In this document: piece by piece, positions 9,162-17,636 of the stretch | Layout: each line of letters begins with the position of its first letter | How positions within the stretch are numbered: the stretch's first letter is position 1 | Assembly: GCF_002265625.1 (NCBI RefSeq) | Contig: NZ_NOVE01000038.1 | Location: 1-35,889 of the forward strand | Direction: 5' to 3' | From: Prevotella sp. 885 | GTDB lineage: Bacteria > Bacteroidota > Bacteroidia > Bacteroidales > Bacteroidaceae | Length of the DNA: 35,889 nt | Notes under the pieces: generated by a model | The model's database searches: none | Told to the model about the DNA's origin: nothing | The model's input: only the letters and a program-made list of their open reading frames with translations | Made by a program: the position numbers and the translations under genes

Positions 9162-11834
9162 TTATCTGCCAGCCTGACTGATGAGCGTGCTAATCTCATC
9201 CGTGAACTTGTCGTCAGCCATGAGATCCTCTATGTTGAGGTGCATGCGGTAACGCCAGTAATGCTTCGGGTTGGCAGGGATGTTGATGCGTTCAGCGTCA
9301 GCATCGGGCAGACGCAGACGCTCGTCCATGGCGAGCCAGTCCTGAACACTCAGCACGCAGAGCATTGATGGAGAGTCGAGATGACGCGCAATGATGTCCT
9401 CTGCAAGCCATCCTGGCAGCGGATGCGGAGCCGGTCCCTCACGATGGAGCATCGAGTTATAGTAGTCCTGCGTACGTTCATAGTTCTCGTCCCACCACTG
9501 GCGGAGCGTAGGCATGTCGTGGCTGGATATGGTGCAAACCGAGCGGTATGGGTTCTGGCTGAGATGTCCGAAGCGCGTTGTGGGCGACTTTGGCATGCTC
9601 TGCAACTCAAGGCTGAATATCTTCAGCTCTTCCATCACCCAAGGAACACAGTCGGGCACCATGCCGAGGTCCTCTGCACAAACGAGCATACGTGTGGCCT
9701 GTACCAGCTTGGGCAGCTTCTTCATAGCCTCACGATACCAGAACTGATTGTTGCGACGATAATAATAGTCGTTGTAAAGACGATTGAAAGCCTCCTTGTC
9801 TACATCGTAGAGCGACTCATAGATGAAATCGAGCTGGGCAGAGATGCGCGGATGGAACATATCGGCACGGTTGCGGTCGCGCACGAAGAGCACGTCGCTC
9901 ACAAGCGAATAGAGTCCGTCGCGCAGCCAAAGGTCTTCCTGTCGGGTCACGCCGGCAAAGCGTTCCTCTATCTTGCGCTGCGTGTTCACCTCGGGCTTCA
10001 TGCGATAACGCTCGCCGTCGATGCGCTCCAAGTATTCGCTACGCACCTCGTCTGCACGCTCATGGAAGATGCGGTCGAGCACCCAATCGGTGATGTAAGG
10101 CTCGGTGAAGCGCTCCTCCTGGAAGTTCAGCCCGTACTGCATTATCTCCTCACGACTCATTGCCTGCGACGGAACGAACTGACCTGTCAGACCGTATACG
10201 CAGTCGATAGGTATCTCCCAGATGCGGAAGAATCCCAACACGTGGTCAATGCGGTAAGCATCGAAGAACTTCGACATGTTCTGGAAGCGGCGCACCCACC
10301 ACTTACAGCCGTCCTTCAGCATTTCGTCCCAGTTGTATGTGGGGAATCCCCAGTTCTGTCCGTTGACAGAGAAATCGTCTGGCGGCGCTCCCGCCTGTCC
10401 GTTAAGATTGAAGTATTTGGGTTCCATCCACACGTCGCAACTATATCTGTTTACGCCGATGGGGATGTCTCCCTTCAGGATTACGCCCTTCTGCTTGGCA
10501 TACTCGTGAGCCGCCTTCATCTGCGAAGACAGTACGTACTGCACGAAATAGTAGAAAGCCACCTCCTGATGCTCCTTTGTGCGAGAATCCGACAGCATCG
10601 CGCGGTCATCCTCGTTCCATGTATTATGGTCTTTCCATTGTGTGAAATCGGCTGTGCCATACTCGTCTCTCAGCCATGAATACTGAGCATAGGGCACCAG
10701 CCAGCTTTGTGTTTCCTGGAAGAACGCCTTAAACTCTGCGCTCTTCATAATCTTCTTACCTTCCTGTTGAAAAACTTTCCTTAAATATCCTGATTTGAAA
10801 GCGTTTACCTTCTCATAGTCAATCTGTGGCAGAGCGTTGAGTTGGCTGCGCTCTGCTTCCGCCTCACGACGTGCTTCCTCGTCCTCCAGCTCCGGCAATG
10901 CGCGAAGATCGGCATACTGTGGATGTATGGCGAAGATGCTGATGCAGCTGTACGGATAAGAGTCGGTCCATGTATGGGTGATGGTGGTGTCGTTGATGGG
11001 AAGCAGCTGCAGCACGCGCTGTCCTGTCTTCGCCATCAGATCTATCATCATCTTCAGGTCGCCGAAGTCGCCTATGCCAGCACTCTCCTTGGTACGGAGT
11101 GAGAATACTGGGACAAGTGTTCCAGCCAACTTGCGGTTCCATATCTCGAAGAAAGCCTGGTCAAGGCTGTACATTACCGTCATGCCCTTCTTCATGTCGG
11201 GCAGAGTGAGGCAGCGGTTACAGCCACATTCCCACATCATCACGTGTCCGGAAGCGTTGGTCACCACGAACTTCAGCTCTATGCTCTCGCCTTGTAGCTG
11301 CGAAGCGTCGATGTCGACAGCCCATTCGCAGTAGTTGTGGAGCGTCATGGGCAGCGCTTTGTCAGGACACCATTCGCCTAAAGTCTTCTGCGCTCCCACC
11401 ACAGCCAGACGTTCGCCTTCACGAAGCTGCGGCGCACGTACGATAAGACGCAGCGTACGGTCATAGGACGTGGACTTAAGAGGCTGCGGCTGCTGATGGT
11501 TGATGCAGTCCGTAAAGGCGCTACTGTAGAGATACGAGTCGTCCGGCATATCGTTCCAGCGGTCGTAGACGTGATATTCTGTTGCAGCGGTACACGTGAA
11601 GTCGAGCACATGCTTCACCGTCTGCCATTCGCTTCGCTCGTAAGCGCCATCAGCCGTCACCTTATAATAATATGTAAGGCTATGGTCAGACTTGCGCTGC
11701 GAAAGGTCGCACCACCACTCCGCTCCGTTAACGGTGGTCATGCGATGTGTCTTCACCTCGTCATTCTCCACGATGCAGAGCGAGATTTCCTCACCGAATG
11801 CAGTACGGTATTCTATATGAAAATGTAATGTCAT
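9162..11834 (-). CDS. malQ: 4-alpha-glucanotransferase (GH77) with starch-binding N-terminus
   Basis: An 890-residue protein without a signal peptide, so cytoplasmic. Residues about 1-105 and 125-230 are two CBM20-like starch-binding modules (the second has VVGAQKTLGEW). About 235-880 is the GH77 barrel with SAGIGDFGDL (251-260), the nucleophile D530 in YRIDHVLGFFR, the acid/base E721 in CAEDLG and D773 in SSHDMPTLRQWW. The double CBM20 plus GH77 layout is that of plant DPE2 and Bacteroidota amylomaltases, which transfer glucosyl units between maltose and larger glucans. This makes it the cytoplasmic end of the pathway, acting on sugar delivered by the neighbouring MFS carrier. It starts 48 bases after that carrier gene on the same strand. 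Confidence 0.93.
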   Translation of the reverse strand: MTLHFHIEYRTAFGEEISLCIVENDEVKTHRMTTVNGAEWWCDLSQRKSDHSLTYYYKVTADGAYERSEWQTVKHVLDFTCTAATEYHVYDRWNDMPDDSYLYSSAFTDCINHQQPQPLKSTSYDRTLRLIVRAPQLREGERLAVVGAQKTLGEWCPDKALPMTLHNYCEWAVDIDASQLQGESIELKFVVTNASGHVMMWECGCNRCLTLPDMKKGMTVMYSLDQAFFEIWNRKLAGTLVPVFSLRTKESAGIGDFGDLKMMIDLMAKTGQRVLQLLPINDTTITHTWTDSYPYSCISIFAIHPQYADLRALPELEDEEARREAEAERSQLNALPQIDYEKVNAFKSGYLRKVFQQEGKKIMKSAEFKAFFQETQSWLVPYAQYSWLRDEYGTADFTQWKDHNTWNEDDRAMLSDSRTKEHQEVAFYYFVQYVLSSQMKAAHEYAKQKGVILKGDIPIGVNRYSCDVWMEPKYFNLNGQAGAPPDDFSVNGQNWGFPTYNWDEMLKDGCKWWVRRFQNMSKFFDAYRIDHVLGFFRIWEIPIDCVYGLTGQFVPSQAMSREEIMQYGLNFQEERFTEPYITDWVLDRIFHERADEVRSEYLERIDGERYRMKPEVNTQRKIEERFAGVTRQEDLWLRDGLYSLVSDVLFVRDRNRADMFHPRISAQLDFIYESLYDVDKEAFNRLYNDYYYRRNNQFWYREAMKKLPKLVQATRMLVCAEDLGMVPDCVPWVMEELKIFSLELQSMPKSPTTRFGHLSQNPYRSVCTISSHDMPTLRQWWDENYERTQDYYNSMLHREGPAPHPLPGWLAEDIIARHLDSPSMLCVLSVQDWLAMDERLRLPDADAERINIPANPKHYWRYRMHLNIEDLMADDKFTDEISTLISQAGR

Positions 11835-11882
11835 TATGTATTTGGGTTTAGGTTTGTTACCATGAAAACTGTTTCTTTCCTT

Positions 11883-13193
11883 TTACGCCTCTTTTCTGCT
11901 ACGGATGGCAGCCACCGAGAAGGCACCGCAAATGAGCAATACGCCAGCCACAATCATCATGTTGCTCTGGTGTGAGCCTACAAGATGAAGCAGTTCGCCG
12001 CCGCATAAGGCTGCCACAATCTGAGGTATGCAGATGGTGCCGTTGAAGAGTCCGAGGTAAGCTCCCTTATGGCTGTAGCCCTCAAGGGCATTGGTGACGA
12101 AGGCAAACGGCATGGCGAGCATGGCTGCCCAAGCGCAACCTACGAGCAGGAAAGGAAGTACGAGCAGGTTCTTGTCGCCGACAAACGGAACAAGGGCGAA
12201 ACCTATGCCGCCTATTACAAGGCTAATAGCATAAGCCATCTTCTCGTTCTTGAACTTCGGAAGAGCCATAGCCCACAGCACAGAGCCGATGGCTTGCCAG
12301 AAGAACAGCACGCCTACCCAGTTGCCTGCCTCCTGATAACCCTTGGAAGCCACGTCGGTGGTGTGCCATACGGTTTCGGCAATGGTGCCGTTGGTGTAGG
12401 TCCACATATACATAAAGGCTGCCCAGCAGAAGAACTGTACGAGTCCTACCTTCCAGAACATCGAGGGTGCATTCTTGAGAAGCGTTATCCAGCCTGCACT
12501 TTTCTCCTCGTTCTGAGGCTGAGCCTCGTTATACATAGCATATTCCTCTGGATTCCATTCCTTTACCTTCACCGTGGTGAAGATGACACAGAGGATAAGT
12601 ATGGCTGCTCCGACGTAGAACGAATAGATGACAGAGTCGGGTATTACGCCCTTCGGGGCTTCATTGGCAATGCCGAGAGCCGTGAAGAAGAACGGGAATA
12701 CGTAGCCTATAAGCGAACCAGAATTGCAGAGAAACGACTGGATGGAGTAAGCGAGCGACTTCTGCTTCTCGTTCACCATGTCGCCGACAAGCATCTTGAA
12801 CGGCTGCATAGCCATGTTGATGCTCGTGTCGAGGAACATCAGCGAGACAAGACCAAAGACCATTGCCGTGCTGACAGCCATTCCGAACGATCCAGCATTC
12901 GGCAACAGACACATCACGAGCACAGCCACCGTGGCTCCGACGAAAAGATATGGGATGCGGCGTCCGAAGCGACACCATGTCTTGTCGCTAAGCGTGCCGA
13001 CTATAGGTTGCACGAGGATACCCATCAGCGGGGGCAATATCCAGAAATAGCTAAGGTTGTGAGGGTCTGCTCCCAGTGTGGCAAAGATGCGCGATATGTT
13101 GGCGCTTTGCAAGGCGTAAGCTATCTGTACGCCAAAGAATCCGAAACTCAAATTCCAGAGTTTCCAGAATGAAAGATTAGGTTTTTGGGTCAT
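11883..13193 (-). CDS. MFS sugar transporter (SLC45/GPH-like), probable maltose or maltodextrin importer
   Basis: A 436-residue polytopic membrane protein with about 12 hydrophobic segments. The loop after the second segment contains SDKTWCRFGRRIPYL (residues about 69-83), the basic signature typical of SLC45 and sugar:cation symporters. The first segment is rich in NLSFGFFGVQIAYALQ-type residues seen in this family. Families of this kind carry disaccharides with a proton or sodium ion across the inner membrane. Its place between lacI and the cytoplasmic glucanotransferase suggests maltose or short maltodextrins as cargo, which is an inference from context. The Bacteroides susRABCDEFG cluster as I know it does not include such a carrier. 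It is the first enzyme or transport gene after lacI in the leftward operon, 67 bases downstream, with no clear promoter between. Confidence 0.85.
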   Translation of the reverse strand: MTQKPNLSFWKLWNLSFGFFGVQIAYALQSANISRIFATLGADPHNLSYFWILPPLMGILVQPIVGTLSDKTWCRFGRRIPYLFVGATVAVLVMCLLPNAGSFGMAVSTAMVFGLVSLMFLDTSINMAMQPFKMLVGDMVNEKQKSLAYSIQSFLCNSGSLIGYVFPFFFTALGIANEAPKGVIPDSVIYSFYVGAAILILCVIFTTVKVKEWNPEEYAMYNEAQPQNEEKSAGWITLLKNAPSMFWKVGLVQFFCWAAFMYMWTYTNGTIAETVWHTTDVASKGYQEAGNWVGVLFFWQAIGSVLWAMALPKFKNEKMAYAISLVIGGIGFALVPFVGDKNLLVLPFLLVGCAWAAMLAMPFAFVTNALEGYSHKGAYLGLFNGTICIPQIVAALCGGELLHLVGSHQSNMMIVAGVLLICGAFSVAAIRSRKEA

Positions 13194-13260
13194 TGTTATT
13201 TGGTTATTTTACTTTTTATAGCAATAAAGAATTTGGCTTTACTCCTTACAACTCCTTTGC

Positions 13261-14292
13261 TCAAAGTGTGGTGCCTCTCACTACGAGGCGTGTCCTTACC
13301 ACTCGCATTGCCACCTCATTACGCGGCAGCGAGCCTTCCACCTGACTTATCAGTATGTTGGCTGCCTCCTCGCCAACTACCACACCACGCTGTTCCACGG
13401 TGGTGAGCATCGGATCGCAAGCCACGGAACGGCTGCCATTGGTGAATCCGCAGATGCTTATATCCTCAGGAACTTTAAAGCCCATGCGCTTGGCAGTATA
13501 GAGAATGCCGATGGCGGTGTCGTCGTTGATGGCGAAGAAAGCGTCGGGACGTTCGTCGTCCGGCAAAGAGAGTATTTCGGGAGTGATGGCCTCGGCCTGC
13601 GCGCGGTCGTCACATATTCGGACAAGGGCTTCGTTCAACTTCAGTCCGTTCTTGGTCAATGCGTCATGATAACCGTTATAGCGATTCTTTGAGATTTCCA
13701 GGTTCATCGGCGAACCATAGAAGGCTATGCGCTTACATCCTGTATCAATCATGTGTGTGACCGCTGCATATGCTCCATTATAATCGTCCACCACCACTCG
13801 CGAACCATTCACGCCGGTGCAGATGCGGTCGTAAAACACGAGTGGCACACCATTGTCCATCAGTTTCTGGAAGTGGTCGTAACGTCTGGTGTCCTTGGCT
13901 TGCGACACGATTATGCCGCACACCTTATTTTTAAAGAAGTCGTCGCATATAGCCACTTCCTTGTCATAGCGTTCGTTGCTCTGAGCCACCATAACACGGT
14001 AGCCACGTGCACGTGCTTCTTCCTCTATACCTGACAGTATGGACGCGAAGTAATAATGCACAAACTCCGGAACGATAACGCCTATTACCTTCATCGGAAG
14101 GCTACGGCTGTGACGCAACGCTCCTCCAATGACATTCGGGTAAAAGTTATGTTCTTTCGCGTATGCCTGAATGCGCTTTTTCTGGGACGCGCTGATGCGT
14201 GGGCTGTCGTTGAGCGCACGACTGACAGTCGCTATGGAGACGCCCAAATCACGGGCTATATCTCGCATTGTTATAGGTAAGTTATCTGCCAT
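13261..14292 (-). CDS. LacI-family transcriptional regulator of starch utilisation
   Basis: A 343-residue LacI/GalR-type protein. The helix-turn-helix spans about 8-28 (TMRDIARDLGVSIATVSRAL), followed by the hinge region and a periplasmic-binding-protein-like sugar sensor domain (about 62-340, beginning KVIGVIVPEF). It is transcribed divergently from susC across a 230-bp gap holding a near-perfect LacI-type operator. A second such operator precedes the alpha-amylase. The reasonable inference is that it controls the lacI operon, susCDEF and the amylase in response to a maltooligosaccharide. In Bacteroides thetaiotaomicron the equivalent job belongs to SusR, a membrane-bound activator of another family, so this locus uses a different control protein. 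The operators lie about 74 bases upstream of the predicted starts, which fits activation better than simple repression. Confidence 0.92.
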   Translation of the reverse strand: MADNLPITMRDIARDLGVSIATVSRALNDSPRISASQKKRIQAYAKEHNFYPNVIGGALRHSRSLPMKVIGVIVPEFVHYYFASILSGIEEEARARGYRVMVAQSNERYDKEVAICDDFFKNKVCGIIVSQAKDTRRYDHFQKLMDNGVPLVFYDRICTGVNGSRVVVDDYNGAYAAVTHMIDTGCKRIAFYGSPMNLEISKNRYNGYHDALTKNGLKLNEALVRICDDRAQAEAITPEILSLPDDERPDAFFAINDDTAIGILYTAKRMGFKVPEDISICGFTNGSRSVACDPMLTTVEQRGVVVGEEAANILISQVEGSLPRNEVAMRVVRTRLVVRGTTL

Positions 14293-14309
14293 GGTTTTCA
14301 GTTATGCCG

Positions 14310-14317
14310 CAAAATTA
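14310..14317 (-). promoter_or_regulatory. Predicted -7 box of the lacI operon
   Basis: TAATTTTG on the minus strand matches TAnnTTTG exactly. It lies 18 bases before the lacI start codon, 61.5 bases from the operator centre. No good TTTG occurs at the -33 position, which suggests a promoter that needs an activator. Confidence 0.6.
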
Positions 14318-14369
14318 GTCATTATTCCCGAATGCGTAACGCTTTTCTTCGGACAAAATATCAAAACGG

Positions 14370-14387
14370 AGTGCAAACGATTGCACT
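14370..14387. promoter_or_regulatory. LacI-type operator between lacI and susC
   Basis: The 18-base sequence AGTGCAAACGATTGCACT is a palindrome around a central CG, with one mismatched pair (the A/A beside positions 4 from the centre). It has the classic LacI/GalR layout of TGCAA-W-CG-W-TTGCA. It sits midway between two divergent -7 boxes, 61.5 bases from each. Confidence 0.85.
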
Positions 14388-14439
14388 TAAAATACGACGG
14401 TTTTGCACAAAAAAAGAAACAACGTATGTTTATAAATTC

Positions 14440-14447
14440 TAATTTTG
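14440..14447 (+). promoter_or_regulatory. Predicted -7 box of susCDEF
   Basis: TAATTTTG matches TAnnTTTG. It lies 75 bases before the susC start and 61.5 bases from the centre of the operator. The -33 position lacks a TTTG, as at the lacI promoter. Confidence 0.65.
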
Positions 14448-14522
14448 CAAACAGAATGAAATGAGCCCTTGAACTACTGAATTTCACTTATAACATATAA
14501 TAATAACTAAAAACAGCAAAAC

Positions 14523-17500
14523 ATGAAGCAGTTGAAAATCAAATTGCCTCTGAGGACCATGGCACTTGCCGGTGGTCTTCTCCTTGCTACAAGTTCCTTC
14601 GCACAGAACAACATCGTCGTTAAGGGACATGTAACAGATGCTTCTGGCGAGCCAGTCATGGGTGCTACCATTACAGTTAAGGGTAAGGCCCTCGGTGTTA
14701 CCGACATTGATGGTAACTTCTCATTAGACGCAGCCCCCGGAACAGAGCTTACATTCACTTTCTTGGGTATGACTCCGCAGACCGTAAAGGCTTCGAGCAA
14801 CATGAGCGTTACCTTAAAGGACGACTCTCAGAATCTTAATGAAGTGGTGGTCATCGGTTATGGTGTGGCTAGGAAGAACGACCTTACGGGTTCGGTTACT
14901 GCCCTCAAGCCGGATGAGAAGAATCATGGTATCATCACTTCTGCCCAGGACATGATCCAGGGTAAGATTGCCGGTGTGAACGTCAACTCTGCATCTGGTG
15001 CTCCTGGTGACGGCGCACAAATCCGTATTCGTGGCGGTGCTTCTCTTACCGCCAGCAACAACCCGCTTATTGTTATCGATGGCATGCCTATGGATAACAA
15101 TGACACAAAGGGTGTGAACAATCCTCTCTCTCTTGTCAATCCTAACGATATCGAGAGCTTCACAGTGCTGAAGGACGCATCGGCCACTGCCATCTACGGT
15201 TCGCGTGGTTCCAACGGTGTCATCATCATCACCACAAAGAAGGGCCGCAGCGGTCAGAAGCCGCAGGTTTCTTACAATGGTACGGTTTCTGTAAGCACCA
15301 TTGCCAAGAAGCTGGACGTGATGAACGCTTCTGAATACGTCGATTTCATCAAGAACTATTACGGCGAAGACTCTTCTGCATACCAAGGCTTGGGATGGAA
15401 GAAATTCAAGGAAGACGGCACACCTGACTATGCTGCAGGCACATTCGATACTGACTGGCAGGACGAAATCTATCGTGCCGGCATCAGCCATGAGCATAAC
15501 GTCAGCCTTACTGGTGGCATCAACAAGCAGTCATGGTCAATGCCTTACCGCGTCAGCGTAGGCTACACCGGTCAGGAAGGTATCTTGAAGGGTTCAGACT
15601 ATAAGCGAGTTACAGCAGGCTTCAACATTAATCCTTCTCTGTTCGACAAGCACCTCAACCTCAACATCAACGGTAAGTATTCTTACTCAAAGACTGTTCC
15701 TGGTGGAGCGGATGCTGTAGGCGCAGCTATCAACATGGATCCTACTCGCCCTGTAAAGAGCAGCGACGAGAAATTCAAGAACTGGGGAGGTTTTTGGCAG
15801 TGGGCACTACCTACTACATCATACGACCCAACATTCCCATACAATCGCAATGATGACGCTCCTACAAACCCAGTAGAAAAGGTAGAAAACTACGACTTCT
15901 ACAAGAGTGCACATGTTCTCTTGGGCAACGTAGAGGCTGACTATAAGATTCATGGCTTCGAAGACCTTCACTTGCATGCCAACTTAGCCGGCGAATTCAG
16001 CAACGGTGGTGAGTATAACACCAACAATCCGCAGTCTACATACGGTTTCTATTATGGTGGCAACAGCGAGAACAAGGAGAAGAAGTATAACCTCTTGGCT
16101 ACAGCATACGCTCAGTACACCAAGGACTTCAACAAGGCCAACCACTTCGATATCATGGCTGGTTATGAATATAGCCACATGAAGTATTGGGGCGACCAGT
16201 GGAGCAAGTCTATGTATCCTTCTACCTTCGAAGGTAAGAACGACGCTGGCGAGGCTCTCGCAGGAACCGTCAAGTCTTACGACAAAAGCAACTGGAAGGG
16301 TCAGACTTACCTCGTCAGCTGGTATGGTCGTGCCAACTACTCTTTGCTTGACCGTTATCTCCTCACATTCACAGCCCGTTACGACGGTTCAAGCCGCTTC
16401 GCTGACGGACACCGTTGGGGCTTCTTCCCATCAGCAGCCTTCGCATGGCGCGTTAAGGAGGAGAGCTTCCTGAGAGACGTAAAAGCTGTCAGCGACTTGA
16501 AGCTCCGCCTTGGCTGGGGTAAGACAGGTCAGCAGGACACTGGTAAGGAATATTACACAGCTACTTATAAGAAGAGCACCAGCAATCACCACCTCTATCC
16601 TATCGGTGGCGGTGACAACACAGGTCTGCTCTATCGTCCGTTGGCTTACAATGATGATCTGACTTGGGAGACCACTACCACATGGAACGTAGGTCTTGAC
16701 TATGGTATGTTCGACCAGAGACTTACTATTAACCTCGATGCATACTACCGCAAGACCACTGACCTTCTCAGCACCACAACCATCTCTGCAGGTCAGAACT
16801 TCGACAATGCCCTCCTTATGAATGCAGGAACATTGGAGAACAAGGGTTTTGAGGTTGCTATCACAGGTCGTCCTATCCAGACAAAGGATTGGTTCGTAGA
16901 ACTTAGCGTCAACGCTGCCTACAACAAGAACGAGATTACAGAGCTTGCAGGCGGCCGCGATATGATTGAGGCAGGAATGAAGGTAGGTCAGGACCAGGCT
17001 ATCACCTATCATAAGGTAGGAAAGCCAGCCAACTCATTCTTGGTATACCAGCAGGTATACGACCAGAACGGTCGTCCTATCATGGGCTGCTATGTAGACC
17101 GCAATGGCGATGGAACAATCGACGAGAACGATAGATACTTCTATAAGAATATCGTAGCTCCTTGGACAGGTGGTTTCAGCTTCAAGGTTTCGTACAAGAA
17201 CTGGGATCTCGGTAGCAACTTCCGTGTAAGCTTAGGCAATTATCTCTACAATGGATACGAAGAAGGCGCGATAAACACTAAAGAGATTTGCAGCGCTAAG
17301 GGATATTACAAGAACACTACAAAGGATATCGCAGCTTTAGGCTGGACTTCTTACAACTATCCTCTTACCGACTACTTTGTACAGAACGGTAGCTTCCTGA
17401 AGTGTGACAACATCACATTGGGCTATAACTTCAACAATCTGTTGAAGGCCGGTAACTACAAGGGCATCTCTGGACGTATCTACGCTTCATGCTCTAACGT

Positions 17501-17612
17501 ATTCACTATCACAAAGTACAGCGGTATCGACCCTGAAGTAAACTCTGGCAAGGACGACAGCATATATCCGCGTTGCCGCACATTCCTGCTCGGTCTGAAC
17601 CTCAACTTCTAA
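14523..17612 (+). CDS. susC: SusC-like TonB-dependent starch oligosaccharide transporter
   Basis: A 1029-residue outer-membrane receptor. After the signal peptide (cleavage near SSFAQ, residue 28) there is a carboxypeptidase-D-like beta domain (about 31-100), the TonB box region NEVVVIGYG (106-114), a plug domain with the SusC-type IRGGASLTASNNPLIVIDGMP region near 170-190, and a 22-strand-type beta-barrel ending in aromatic LNLNF. SusC proteins import oligosaccharides through the outer membrane with SusD as a lid, driven by TonB. It starts the rightward operon, 24 bases before susD. Together with the amylolytic genes around it, starch or maltooligosaccharide cargo is well supported. Length is close to the Bacteroides SusC (about 1,000 residues). 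Confidence 0.95.
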   Translation: MKQLKIKLPLRTMALAGGLLLATSSFAQNNIVVKGHVTDASGEPVMGATITVKGKALGVTDIDGNFSLDAAPGTELTFTFLGMTPQTVKASSNMSVTLKDDSQNLNEVVVIGYGVARKNDLTGSVTALKPDEKNHGIITSAQDMIQGKIAGVNVNSASGAPGDGAQIRIRGGASLTASNNPLIVIDGMPMDNNDTKGVNNPLSLVNPNDIESFTVLKDASATAIYGSRGSNGVIIITTKKGRSGQKPQVSYNGTVSVSTIAKKLDVMNASEYVDFIKNYYGEDSSAYQGLGWKKFKEDGTPDYAAGTFDTDWQDEIYRAGISHEHNVSLTGGINKQSWSMPYRVSVGYTGQEGILKGSDYKRVTAGFNINPSLFDKHLNLNINGKYSYSKTVPGGADAVGAAINMDPTRPVKSSDEKFKNWGGFWQWALPTTSYDPTFPYNRNDDAPTNPVEKVENYDFYKSAHVLLGNVEADYKIHGFEDLHLHANLAGEFSNGGEYNTNNPQSTYGFYYGGNSENKEKKYNLLATAYAQYTKDFNKANHFDIMAGYEYSHMKYWGDQWSKSMYPSTFEGKNDAGEALAGTVKSYDKSNWKGQTYLVSWYGRANYSLLDRYLLTFTARYDGSSRFADGHRWGFFPSAAFAWRVKEESFLRDVKAVSDLKLRLGWGKTGQQDTGKEYYTATYKKSTSNHHLYPIGGGDNTGLLYRPLAYNDDLTWETTTTWNVGLDYGMFDQRLTINLDAYYRKTTDLLSTTTISAGQNFDNALLMNAGTLENKGFEVAITGRPIQTKDWFVELSVNAAYNKNEITELAGGRDMIEAGMKVGQDQAITYHKVGKPANSFLVYQQVYDQNGRPIMGCYVDRNGDGTIDENDRYFYKNIVAPWTGGFSFKVSYKNWDLGSNFRVSLGNYLYNGYEEGAINTKEICSAKGYYKNTTKDIAALGWTSYNYPLTDYFVQNGSFLKCDNITLGYNFNNLLKAGNYKGISGRIYASCSNVFTITKYSGIDPEVNSGKDDSIYPRCRTFLLGLNLNF

Positions 17613-17636
17613 CAATTTTAAAAAACAGATTTCGAT

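Noticed and set aside
9381..10679. 432-codon plus-strand frame opposite the glucanotransferase
   Set aside because: Antisense shadow; the GH77 gene on the other strand is complete with all catalytic residues.
12069..13172. 367-codon plus-strand frame opposite the MFS carrier
   Set aside because: The product is highly charged His/Glu/Arg-rich sequence typical of a shadow of a membrane-protein gene.
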